DNA from: Amblyomma americanum
Taxonomy: Eukaryota; Arthropoda; Arachnida; Ixodida; Ixodidae
Length of the DNA stretch: 64,000 bases
Reading direction: 5' to 3'
NCBI RefSeq assembly: GCF_052857255.1
Contig: NC_135502.1
Coordinates: 185,191,806-185,255,805 of the forward strand
The position numbers and the translations under genes are program-made. Below the pieces are notes generated by a model, which saw nothing but the letters and a program-made list of their open reading frames with translations, was not told where the DNA came from and searched no databases. Shown here in pieces: positions 26,960 through 38,525 of this stretch. The first letter of the stretch is position 1. Every line of letters begins with the position of its first letter.

Positions 26960-29398
26960 TGCTTTAAACAGAGTTAAGCTCCGTTCATCGGAACGGGGCA
27001 TGGTGGCTACTTGAGCGAGATGCCGGTGAGGAACTATTTCGTCTTTTTGGTTCAGATTGTTGGTTTTGTTCTACCTGGCTGCATTGCTCATGAGAATGCC
27101 TGGATTACCGAAAGCGACCTGAAAACGCTGCACATATGTAACTCCGAGAGTTACGATGGTGGAAGGTAAATCGAGCAACACGGCATCAGCCACTGTGGGA
27201 ACAGTCCACCGTTCTGCACGGCCATCGGAGTAACATGGGAGCCGCTGAGACATCGACGTCAAACTGCTTTAAAAAGAATCACGCTGCGTTCATCGAAACG
27301 GGGAATATTGGCGCCGTGAGCGAGATGACTTGGAGGAAATATTTCGTCCTTTTGGTTCAGATTGTTTGTGTTTTGTTCCACCATGCTGCATTGCTCACGA
27401 GAACGCCTGGATCACCGACAGCTACCGGAAAACGCTGAACAGATGTAACTCCGAGAGTTACGATGCTACAAGGAACATCGAGCAACACGGCATCAGCCCC
27501 TGTGGGAACAGTCAACCACTGTGCACGGCCCTCGGAGTAACACGGGAGCAGCTGCGACATCGACGTCAAATTGCTTTAAACGTAGTCACGCTCCGTTCAT
27601 CGGAACGGGGCATGGTTGCAGTGTGAACGAGATGACGTTGTGGAACAACCCCGTCTTTTTGGTTAAGATTGTTGGTATTGTTCTATCTGGCTACATTGCT
27701 CATGAGAACTACTGGATTCCCGATAACGTCCTGAAAACGCTGAACAGATGTAAATCCGAGAGTTACGATGCTACAAGGAACATCGAGCAACACGGCATCA
27801 GCCCCGGCGGGAACAGTCCAGCGCTCTCCACAGCCCTCGGAGTAACATGGGAGCCGCACGACATCAACGTCAAACTGCTTTAAACGGAGTCACGCTCCGT
27901 TCATAGGAACGGGGCATGGTGGCACCGTGAGCGAGGTGACGTTGAGGAACTATTTCGTCTTTTTGGTTCAGATTGTTGGTTTTGTTCCACCTTGCTGCAT
28001 TGGTCATGAGACCGCCTAGATTACCGACAGCTACCTGAAAACGCTGAACAGATGTAACTCCGAGAGTTGCGATGCTACAAGGAACATCTAGCAACACGGC
28101 ATCAGCCCCTGTGGGAACGGTACACTGCTGTCCACGGCCCTCGGAGTAACATGGGAGCCGCTGCGACATCGACGTCAAACTGCTTTAAACGGAGTCACAC
28201 TCCCTTCATCGGAATGGGGCATGGTGGCACCGTGAGCGAGATGACGTTGATGAACTGTATCATATTTTAGTTGAGATTGTTGGTTTTGTTATACCAGGCT
28301 GCATTGTTCATGAGAACGCCTGGATTCCCGACCACGACCTGAAAACACTAAAGAGACGTAACTCCGAGAGTTACGATGCTACAAGGAACATCGAGCAACA
28401 CGGCATCAGCCCCTGTGGGAACAGTCCACCGCTGTTCCGGTCCTCGGAGTAACATGGGAGCCGCTGCGACATCGAAGTCAAACTGCTTTAAACAGAGGTA
28501 AGCTCCGTTCATCGGAACGGGGCATGGTGGCAACATGAGCGAGATGCCGTTGAGGAACTATTTCGTCTTTTTGGTTCAGATTGTTGGTTTTGTTCTACCT
28601 GGCTGCATTGCTCGTGAGAACGCCTGGATTACCGACAGCGACCTGAAAACGCTGCACAGATGTAACTCCGAGTGTTACGATGCTACAAGGAACATCGAGC
28701 AACACGGCATCAGCCACTGTGGGAACAGTCCACCGCTCTGCACGGCCATCGGAGTAACATGGGAGCCGCTGAGACATCGACGTCAAACTGCTTTAAAAAG
28801 AATCGCGCTGCGTTCATCGAAACGGGGAATATTGGCGCCGTGAGCGAGATGACTTGGAGGAAATATTTCGTCTTTTTGGTTCAGATTGTTGGTTTTGCTC
28901 TACATGGCTGCATTGCTCGTGAGAACGCCTGGATTACCGACAGCGACCTGAAAGCGCTGCACAGATGAAACTCCGAGAGTTACGATGCTACAAGGTAAGT
29001 CGAGCAACACGGCATCAGCCACTGTGGGAACAGTCCACCGCTCTACACGGCCATCGGAGTAACATGGGAGCCGCTGAGACATAGACGTCAAACTGCTTTA
29101 AAAAGAATCGCGCTGCGTTCATCGAAACGGGCAATATTGGCGCCGTGAGCGAGATGACTTGGAGGAAATATTTCGTCTTTTTGGTTCAGATGGTTGGTTT
29201 TGTTCCACCTTGCTGCATTGCTCACGAGAACGCCTGGATTACCGACAGCTACCGGAAAACGCTGAACAGATGTAACTCCTAGAGTTACGATGCTACAAGG
29301 AACATCGAGCAACACGGCATCAGCCCCTGTGGGAACAGTCCACCGCTGTCCCAGGTCCTCGGAGTAACACGGGAGCAGCTGCGACATCGACGTCAAAT
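26960..29398 (+). repeat. 2439-bp tandem duplication of satellite, copy 1
   Basis: Eight units repeated at 29399-31847 with few differences. Examples are GATGGTGGAAGG versus GATGCTGGAAGG, GGAACAACCCC versus GGAACTACCCC, and a block of about 150 bp near 28240-28390 that differs wholly in subfamily from its counterpart. Private markers include GCATGGTGGCTACTTGAGCG and AGATGCCGGTGAGG. Confidence 0.92.
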
Positions 29399-31847
29399 TG
29401 CTTTAAACAGAGTTAAGCTCCGTTCATCGGAACGGGGCATGGTGGCTACTTGAGCGAGATGCCGGTGAGGAACTATTTCGTCTTTTTGGTTCAGATTGTT
29501 GGTTTTGTTCTACCTGGCTGCATTGCTCATGAGAATGCCTGGATTACCGAAAGCGACCTGAAAACGCTGCACATATGTAACTCCGAGAGTTACGATGCTG
29601 GAAGGTAAATCGAGCAACACGGCATCAGCCACTGTGGGAACAGTCCACCGTTCTGCACGGCCATCGGAGTAACATGGGAGCCGCTGAGACATCGACGTCA
29701 AACTGCTTTAAAAAGAATCACGCTGCGTTCATCGAAACGGGGAATATTGGCGCCGTGAGCGAGATGACTTGGAGGAAATATTTCGTCCTTTTGGTTCAGA
29801 TTGTTTGTGTTTTGTTCCACCATGCTGCATTGCTCACGAGAACGCCTGGATCACCGACAGCTACCGGAAAACGCTGAACAGATGTAACTCCGAGAGTTAC
29901 GATGCTACAAGGAACATCGAGCAACACGGCATCAGCCCCTGTGGGAACAGTCAACCACTGTGCACGGCCCTCGGAGTAACACGGGAGCAGCTGCGACATC
30001 GACGTCAAATTGCTTTAAACGTAGTCACGCTCCGTTCATCGGAACGGGGCATGGTTGCAGTGTGAACGAGATGACGTTGTGGAACTACCCCGTCTTTTTG
30101 GTTAAGATTGTTGGTATTGTTCTATCTGGCTACATTGCTCATGAGAACTACTGGATTCCCGATAACGTCCTGAAAACGCTGAACAGATGTAAATCCGAGA
30201 GTTACGATGCTACAAGGAACATCGAGCAACACGGCATCAGCCCCGGCGGGAACAGTCCAGCGCTCTCCACAGCCCTCGGAGTAACATGGGAGCCGCACGA
30301 CATCAACGTCAAACTGCTTTAAACGGAGTCACGCTCCGTTCATAGGAACGGGGCATGGTGGCACCGTGAGCGAGGTGACGTTGAGGAACGATTTCGTCTT
30401 TTTGGTTCAGATTGTTGGTTTTGTTCCACCTTGCTGCATTGGTCATGAGACCGCCTAGATTACCGACAGCTACCTGAAAACGCTGAACAGATGTAACTCC
30501 GAGAGTTGCGATGCTACAAGGAACATCTAGCAACACGGCATCAGCCCCTGTGGGAACGGTACACTGCTGTCCACGGCCCTCGGAGTAACATGGGAGCCGC
30601 TGCGACATCGACGTCAAACTGCTTTAAACGGAGTCACACTCCCTTCATCGGAATGGGGCATGGTGGCACCGTGAGCGAAATGACGTTGATCAACTATTTC
30701 GTCTTTTTGGTTCACATTGTTGGTTTTGTTCTACCTGGCTGTATTACTCACGAGAACGCCTGGACTACCGACAGCGACCTGAAAACGCTTAACAGATGTA
30801 ATACCGACAGTACGATGCTACAAGGAACATCGAGCAACACGGCATCAGCCCCTGTGGGAACAGTCCACCGCTGTTCCGGTCCTCGGAGTAACATGGGAGC
30901 CGCTGCGACATCGAAGTCAAACTGCTTTAAACAGAGGTAAGCTCCGTTCATCGGAACGGGGCATGGTGGCAACATGAGCGAGATGCCGTTGAGGAACTAT
31001 TTCGTCTTTTTGGTTCAGATTGTTGGTTTTGTTCTACCTGGCTGCATTGCTCGTGAGAACGCATGGATTACCGACAGCGACCTGAAAACGCTGCACAGAT
31101 GTAACTCCGAGTGTTACGATGCTACAAGGAACATCGAGCAACACGGCATCAGCCACTGTGGGAACAGTCCACCGCTCTGCACGGCCATCGGAGTAACATG
31201 GGAGCCGCTGAGACATCGACGTCAAACTGCTTTAAAAAGAATCGCGCTGCGTTCATCGAAACGGGGAATATTGGCGCCGTGAGCGAGATGACTTGGAGGA
31301 AATATTTCGTCTTTTTGGTTCAGATTGTTGGTTTTGCTCTACCTGGCTGCATTGCTCGTGAGAACGCCTGGATTACCGACAGCGACCTGAAAACGCTGCA
31401 CAGATGAAACTCCGAGAGTTACGATGCTACAAGGTAAATCGAGCAACATGGCATCAGCCACTGTGGGAACAGTCCACCGCTCTGCACGGCCATCGGAGTA
31501 ACATGGGAGCCGCTGAGACATCGACGTCAAACTGCTTTAAAAAGAATCGCGCTGCGTTCATCGAAACGGGGAATATTGGCGCCGTGAGCGAGATGACTTG
31601 GAGGAAATATTTCGTCTTTTTGGTTCAGATTGTTGGTTTTGTTCCACCTTGCTGCATTGCTCACGAGAACGCCTGGATTACCGACAGCTACCGGAAAACG
31701 CTGAACAGATGTAACTCCTAGAGTTACGATGCTACAAGGAACATCGAGCAACACGGCATCAGCCCCTGTGGGAACAGTCCACCGCTGTCCCAGGCCCTCG
31801 GAGTAACACGGGAGCAGCTGCGACATCGACGTCAAATTGCTTTAAAC
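29399..31847 (+). repeat. 2439-bp tandem duplication of satellite, copy 2
   Basis: Second copy of 26960-29398. At about 30670-30815 it carries a TTGATCAACTATTTCGTC-type segment instead of the TTGATGAACTGTATCAT-type segment of copy 1. The copy 1 version reappears just after this block, near 31897. Confidence 0.92.
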
Positions 31848-31876
31848 GGAGTCACGCTCCGTTCATCGGAACGGGG
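31845..31876. repeat. Representative pair of competing hairpins in the satellite unit
   Basis: AACGGAG (31845-31851) can pair with CTCCGTT (31857-31863) across a 5-nt loop. The same CTCCGTT, extended to CTCCGTTC, can instead pair with GAACGGGG (31869-31876) across loop ATCG, with one G-T wobble. The two stems exclude each other. The arrangement is present in all units with the AAACGGAGTCACGCTCCGTT tail and is weakened in the AAAAGAATCACGCTGCGTT tail type. One example is listed for the array. Confidence 0.7.
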
Positions 31877-33749
31877 CATGGTGGCACCGTGAGCGAGATG
31901 ACGTTGATGAACTGTATCATATTTTAGTTGAGATTGTTGGTTTTGTTATACCAGGCTGCATTGTTCATGAGAACGCCTGGATTCCCGACCACGACCTGAA
32001 AACACTAAAGAGACGTAACTCCGAGAGTTACGATGCTACAAGGAACATCGAGCAACACGGCATCAGCCCCTGTGGGAACAGTCCACCGCTGTCCCCGGCC
32101 CTCGGAGTAACATGGGAGCCGCTGCGACATCGAAGTCAAACTGCTTGAAACAGTCAAGCTCCGTTCATCAGAACGGGGCATGGTGGCGACTTGAGCGAGA
32201 TGACGTTGAGGAACTATTTCGTCTTTTTCGTTCAGATTGTTGGTTTTGTTCTACCTGGCTGCATTGCTCATGATACCGCCTGGACTACCGACAGCTACCT
32301 GAAAACGCTGAACAGATGTAACTCCGAGAGTTACGATGCTACAAGGAACATCGAGCAACACGGCATCAGCCCCTGGGTGAACAGTCCACCGCTCTTTACA
32401 GCACTCGGAGTAACATGAGAGCCGCTGCGACATCGACGTCAAGCTGCTTTGAACAGAGTCATGCTCCGTTCATCGGAACGGGGCGTGGTGGCCCCGTGAA
32501 CGAGATGACGTTGAGGAACAGTTTCGCTTTTTTTTTGGTTCAGATTGTTGATTTTGTTCTACCTGGGTGCATTACTCACGCGAACGCCAGATTACCGACA
32601 GCGACCTGAAAACGCTGAACAGATGTAATACCGAGAGTTACAATGCTACAAGGAACATGGAGCAACACGGCATCAACCCCTGAGGGAACACTTCTCGGAG
32701 TAACATGGGAGCCGCTGCGACATTGACGTCGAACTGCTTTAAAAGAATCACGCTGCGTTCATCGGAACAGGGAAAGTTTTTCACCGTGAGCGAGATGACG
32801 TTGAGGAACTATTTCGTCTTTTTAGTTCAGATTGTTGGTTTTGGTCTATCTGGCTGCATTGCTCATGTGAACGCCTGTATTACCGACAACGACCTGAAAA
32901 CGCTGAACAGATGTAACTCCGAAAGTTACGATGTTACAAGGAACATCGAGCAACACGGCATCAAGGTTTGCGGGAAGAGTCCACCGCTGTCCATGGCCCT
33001 CGGAGTAACATGGGAGACGCTGCGACATCGACGCCAAACTGCTTTAAACGGAGTCACGCTCCGTTCATCGGAACGGGGCATGGTGGCAGCGTGACCGAGA
33101 TGACGTTGAGGAACTATTTCGTCTTTTTGGTTAAGATTGTTGGTTTTGTTCTACCTGGCTGCATTGCTCATGAGAGCTACTGGATTACCGATAGCTGCTT
33201 GAAAACGCTGAACAGATGTAACTCCGAGAGTTACTATGCTACAAGGTACATCGAGCAACACGGCATCAGCCCTGTGGGAACAGTCCACCACTCCGCACGG
33301 CCATCGGAGTAACATGGGAGCCGCTGCGACATCCACGTCAAACTGCTTTAAAAAGAATCACGCTGCGTTCATCGAAACGGGGAATATTGGCGCCGTGAGC
33401 GAAATGACTTTCAGGAACTATTTCGTCTTTTTGGTTTTGATTGTTGGGTTTGTTCCACCTTGCTGCATTGCTCACGAGAACTCCTGGATTACCGACAGCT
33501 ACTGGAAAACGCTGAACAGATGTAACTCCGAGAGTTACGATGCTACAAGGAACATCGAGCAACACGGCATCAGCCCCTGTGGGAACACTCCACCGCAGTC
33601 CACGGCCCTCGGAGTAAGACGGGAGCCGCTGCGACATCGACGTCAAAAAGCTTTAAACGGATTCACGCTCCGTTCATCGGAACGGGGCATGTGGCACCGT
33701 GAGCGAGATGACGTTGAGGAAATATATCATATTTATAGTTGAGTTTGTT
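31848..33749 (+). repeat. 305-bp satellite array, segment 2c
   Basis: About six units between the 2439-bp duplication and the MITE. It includes a 2-bp-short variant (CTTGAAACAGTCAAGCTCC near 32145), shared with about 56605, and the unusual tail GGGAAAGTTTTTCACCG near 32770. Nothing else is seen. Confidence 0.93.
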
Positions 33750-33869
33750 CCCAAGCAGCACAAGTGATTGGCCCATCAATGGAACCGTATTGGCAAAGGC
33801 CGGCCCTACAAAGGGCCAGGATGGGACCATCCTGGTGCAATATTGGGCCGATGACCTGTGCTGCTTGGG
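33750..33869. mobile_element. 120-bp foldback MITE-like element
   Basis: A short foreign insert in the T-rich box of one satellite unit. Its ends are perfect 13-bp inverted repeats, CCCAAGCAGCACA and TGTGCTGCTTGGG, extending to 26 bp with three mismatches. The interior holds two more perfect palindromes: GGCCCT-ACAA-AGGGCC (33802-33817) and CCAGGATGG-GA-CCATCCTGG (33816-33835). The empty site reads TTTGTTGGTTTTG, so the insertion appears flanked by a duplicated TT (33748-33749 and 33870-33871). It is non-coding and too small to be autonomous. The 2-bp duplication and termini do not let me assign a superfamily. Confidence 0.85.
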
Positions 33870-33949
33870 TTGGTTTTGTTAAACCAGGCTGCATTGCTCA
33901 TGAGAACGCCTGGATTCCCGACCACGACCTGAAAACACTAAACAGACGC
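33870..33949 (+). repeat. 305-bp satellite, remainder of the MITE-split unit
   Basis: Continuation of the satellite unit interrupted by the MITE (GGTTTTGTTAAACCAGGCTG and GATTCCCGACCACGACC variants), up to the edge of the 4576-bp duplication. Confidence 0.9.
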
Positions 33950-36900
33950 AACTCCGAGAGTTACGATGCTACAAGGAACATCGAGCAACACGGCATCAGC
34001 CCCTGTGGGAACAGTCCACCGCTGTCCCCGGCCCTCGGAGTAACATGGGAGCCGCTGCGACATCGAGGTCAAACTGCTTTAAACAGAGTTAAGCTCCGTT
34101 CATCGGAACGGGGCATGGTGGCAACTTGAGCGAGATGCCGTTGTGGAACTATTTCGTCTTTTTGGTTCAGATTGTTGGTTTTGTTCTACCTGGCTGCATT
34201 GCTCATGAGAACGCCTGGATTACCGACAGCGACCTGAAAACGCTGCACAGATGTAACTCCGAGAGTTACGATGCTACAAGGTAAATCGAGCAACACGGCA
34301 TCAGCCACTGTGGGAACAGTCCACCGTACTGCACGGCCATCGGAGTAACATAGGAGCCGCTGAGACATCGACGTCAAACTGCTTTAAAAAGAATCACGCT
34401 GCGTTCATCGAAACGGAGAATATTGGCGATGTGAGCGAGATGACTTGGAGGAAATATTTCGTCCTTTTGGTTCAGATTGTTAGTTTTGTTCCACCTTGCT
34501 GCATTGCTCACGAGAACGCCTGGATCACCGACAGCTACCGGAAAACGCTGAACATATGTAACTCCGAGAGTTACGATGCTACAAGGAACATCGAGCAACA
34601 CGGCATCAGCCCCTGTGGGAACAGTCAACCACTGTGCACGGCCCTCGGAGTAACACGGGAGCAGCTGCGACATCGACGTCAAATTGCTTTAAACGGAGTC
34701 ACGCTCCGTTCATCGGAACGGGGCATGGTTGCACTGTGAACGAGATGACGTTGAGGAACTACTCCGTCTTTTTGGTTAAGATTGTTGGTATTGTTCTACC
34801 TGGCTACATTGCTCATGAGAACTACTGGATTCCCGATAGCGTCCTGAAAACGCTGAACAGATGTAAATCCGAGAGTTACGATGCTACAAGGAACATCGAG
34901 CAACACGGCATCAGCCCCGGCGGGAACAGTCCACCACTCTCCACAGCCCTCGGAGTAACATGAGAATGGGAGCCGCTGCGACATCAACGTCAAACTGCTT
35001 TAAACAGAGTCAAGCTGCGTTCATCGGAACGGGGCATGGTGGCGACTTGAGCGAGATGACGTTGAGGCACTATTTCATCTTTTTCGTTCAGATTGTTGGT
35101 TTTGTTCTACCTTGCTGCATTGCTCATGAGACCGCCTGGATTACCGACAGCTACCTGAAAACGCTGAACAGATGTAACTCCGAGAGTTACGATGCTACAA
35201 GGAACATCGACAAACACGGCATCAGCCCCGGCGGGAACAGTCCACCGCTCTCCACAGCCCTCGGAGTAACATGGGAGCCGCTGCGACATCGACGTCAAGC
35301 TGCTTTGAACAGAGTCACGCACCGTTCATCGGAACGGGGCGTGGTGGCCCCGTGAACGAGGAGACGTTGAGGAACTACTCCGTCTTTTTGGTTAAGATTG
35401 TTGGTATTATTCTACCTGGCTACATTGCTCATGAGACTACTGGATTACCGATAGCACCCTGAAAACGCTGAACAGATGTAACTCCGAGAGTTACGATGCT
35501 ACAAGGAACATCGAGCAACACGGCATCAGCCCCGGCGGGAACAGTCCACCGCTCTCCACAGCCCTCGGAGTAACATGGGAGCCGCTGCGACATCGACGTC
35601 AAGCTGCTTTGAACAGAGTCTCGCTCCGTTCATCGGAACGGGGCGAGGTGGCCACGTGAACGAGATGACTTTGAGGAACTATTTCGTTTTTTTGGTTCAG
35701 ATTGTTGGTTTTGTTCTACCTGGCTTCATTACTCACGAGAACGCCAGGACTACAGACAGCGACCTGAAAACGCTTAACAGAGGCAATACCGAGAGTTACG
35801 ATGCTACAAGGAACATCGAGCAACACGGCATCAGCCCCTGTGGGAACAGTCCACCGCTGTTCCGGTCCTCGGAGTAACATGGGAGCCGCTGCGACATCGA
35901 AGTCAAACTGTTTTAAACAGAGTTAAGCTCCGTTCATCGGAACGGGGCATGGTGGCAATTTGAGCGAGAAGCCGTTGAGGAACTATTTCGTCTTTTTGGT
36001 TCAGATTGTTGGTTTTGTTCTACCTGGCTGCATTGCTCATGAGAACGCCTGGATTACCGACAGCGACCTGAAAACGCTGCACAGATGTAACTCCGAGAGT
36101 TACGATGCTACAAGGTAAATCGAGCAACACGGCATCAGCCAATGTGGGAACAGTCCACCGCTCTGCACGGCCATCGGAGTAACATGGGAGCCGCTGAGAC
36201 ATCGACGTCAAACTGCTTTAAAAAGAATCACGCTGCATTCATCGAAACGGGGAATATTGGTGCTGTGAGCGAGATGACTTGGAGGAAATATTTCGTCTTT
36301 TTGGTTCAGATTGTTGGTTTTGTTCCACCTTGCTGCATTGCTCACGAGAACTCCTGGATTACCGACAGCTACTGGAAAACGCTGAACAGATGTAACTCCG
36401 AGAGTTACGATGCTACAAGGAACATCGAGCAACACGGCATCAGCCCCTGTGGGAACAGTCAACCGCTGTGCACGGCCCTCGGAGTAACACGGGAGACGCT
36501 GCGACATCGACGTCAAATTGATTTAAACGGAGTCAGGCTCCGTTCATCGGAACGGGGCATGGTGGCACCGGGAGCGAGATGACGTTGAGGAACTGTATGA
36601 TATTTTAAGTTGAGATTGTTGGTTTTGTTATACCAGGCTGCATTGTTCATGAGAAGGCCTGGATTCCCGACCACGACCTGAAAACACTAAACAGATGTAA
36701 CTCCAAGAGTTACGATGCTACAAGGAACATCGAGCAACATGGCATCAGCCCCTGTAGGAACACTCCACCGCAGTCCACGGCCCTCGGAGAAACACGGGAG
36801 CCGCTGCGACACCGACGTCAAAAAGCTTTAAACGGAGTCACGCTCCGTTCATCGGAACGGGGCATGGTGGCACCGTGAGCGAGATGACGTTGAGTAACTA

Positions 36901-38525
36901 TATCATATTTTTAGTTGAGATTGTTGGTTCTGTTATACCAGGCTGCATTGCTCATGAGAACGCCTGGATTACCGACCACGAGCTGAAAACACTGAACAGA
37001 CGTAACTTCGAGAGTTACGATGCTACAAGGAACATCGAGCAACACGGCATCAGCCCCTGTGGGAACACTCCACCGCAGTCCGCGGCCCTCTGAGAAACAC
37101 GGGAGCCGCTGCGACATCGAGGTCAAAAAGCTTTAAACTGAGTCACGCTCCGTTCATCGGAACGGGGCATGGTGGCACCGTGAGCGAGATGACGTTGAGG
37201 AAATATATCATATTTTTAGTTGAGATTGTTGGTTTTGTTATATCAGGCTGCATTGCTCATAAGAACGCCTGGATTCCCGACCACGACCTGAAAACACTGA
37301 AGAGACGTAACTCCGAGAGTTACGATGCTACAAGGAACATCGAGCAACACGGCATCAGCCCCTGTGTGAACACTCCACCGCTGTCCCCGGCCCTCGGAGT
37401 AGCATGGGAGCCGCTGCGACATCGACGTCAAGCTGCTTTGAACAGTCACGCTCCGTTCATCGGAACGGGGCGTGGTGGCCCCGTGAACGAGATGACGTTG
37501 AGAAACTATTTCGTCTTTTTGGTTCACATTGTTGGTTTTGTTCTACCTTGCTGCATTGCTCTTGAGACCGCCTGGATTACCGACAGCTACCTGAAAACGC
37601 TGAACAGATGTAACTCCGAGAGTTACGATGCTACAAGGAACATCGAGCAACACGGCATCAGCCCCGACGGGAACAGTCCACCGCTCTCCACAGCCCTCGG
37701 AGTAACATGGGAGCCGCTGCTACATCGACGTCAAGCTGCTTTGAACATAGTCACGCTCCGTTCATCGGAACGGGCATGGTGGCACCGTTAGCGAGATGAC
37801 GTTAAGGAACTATATCATATTTTTAGTTGAGATTGTTGGTTTTGTTATACCAGGCTGTATTGCTCATGAGAACGCCTGGAATACCGACCGCGAGCTGAAA
37901 ACACTGACCAGACGTAACTCCGGGAGTTACGATGCTACAAGGAACATCGAGCAACACGGCATCAGACCCTGTGGGAACACTCCACCGCAGTCCACAGCCC
38001 TCGGAGCAACACGGGAGCCGCTGCGACATCGAAGTCAAACTGCTTTAAACGTATTCACGCTCCGTTCATCGGAACGGGGCATGGTTGCAGTGTGAACGAG
38101 ATGACGTTGAGGAACTATTTCGTCTTTTTGGTTCAGATTGTTGGTTTTCTTCTACCTGGCTGCATTGCTCATGAGAACGCCTGGATTACCGACAGCGACC
38201 TGAAAACGCTGCACAGATGTAACTCCGAGAGTTACGATGCTACAAGGTAAATCGAGCAACACGGCATCAGCCACTGTGGGAACAGTCCACCGTTCTGCAC
38301 GGCCATCGGAGTAACATGGGAGCCGCTGAGACATCGACGTCAAACTGCTTTAAAAAGAATCACGCTGCGTTCATCGAAACGGGGAATATTGGCGCCGTGA
38401 GCGAGATGACTTGGAGGAAATATTTCGTCCTTTTGGTTCAGATTGTTCGTTTTGTTCCACCTTGCTGCATTGCTCACGAGAACGCCTGGATCACCGAAAG
38501 CTACCGGAAAACGCTGAACAGATGT
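33950..38525 (+). repeat. 4576-bp tandem duplication of satellite (15 units), copy 1
   Basis: Fifteen units. The first 4405 bp (33950-38354) match 38526-42930 with only a handful of differences that I could spot: near 34556 (ACATATG/ACAGATG), 34957 (TGAGAATGGG/TGGGAATGGG), 36533, 37082, 38050 and one in AACGGGG/AAAGGGG near 38080. The last ~171 bp (38355-38525) do not match what follows copy 2. The MITE lies just outside the left edge and is not duplicated. Confidence 0.95.

Noticed and set aside
33764..34129. A novel 121-residue protein with a unique N-terminus
   Set aside because: Its start is in the MITE and the rest is ordinary satellite, so it is a chimera of two non-coding repeats.
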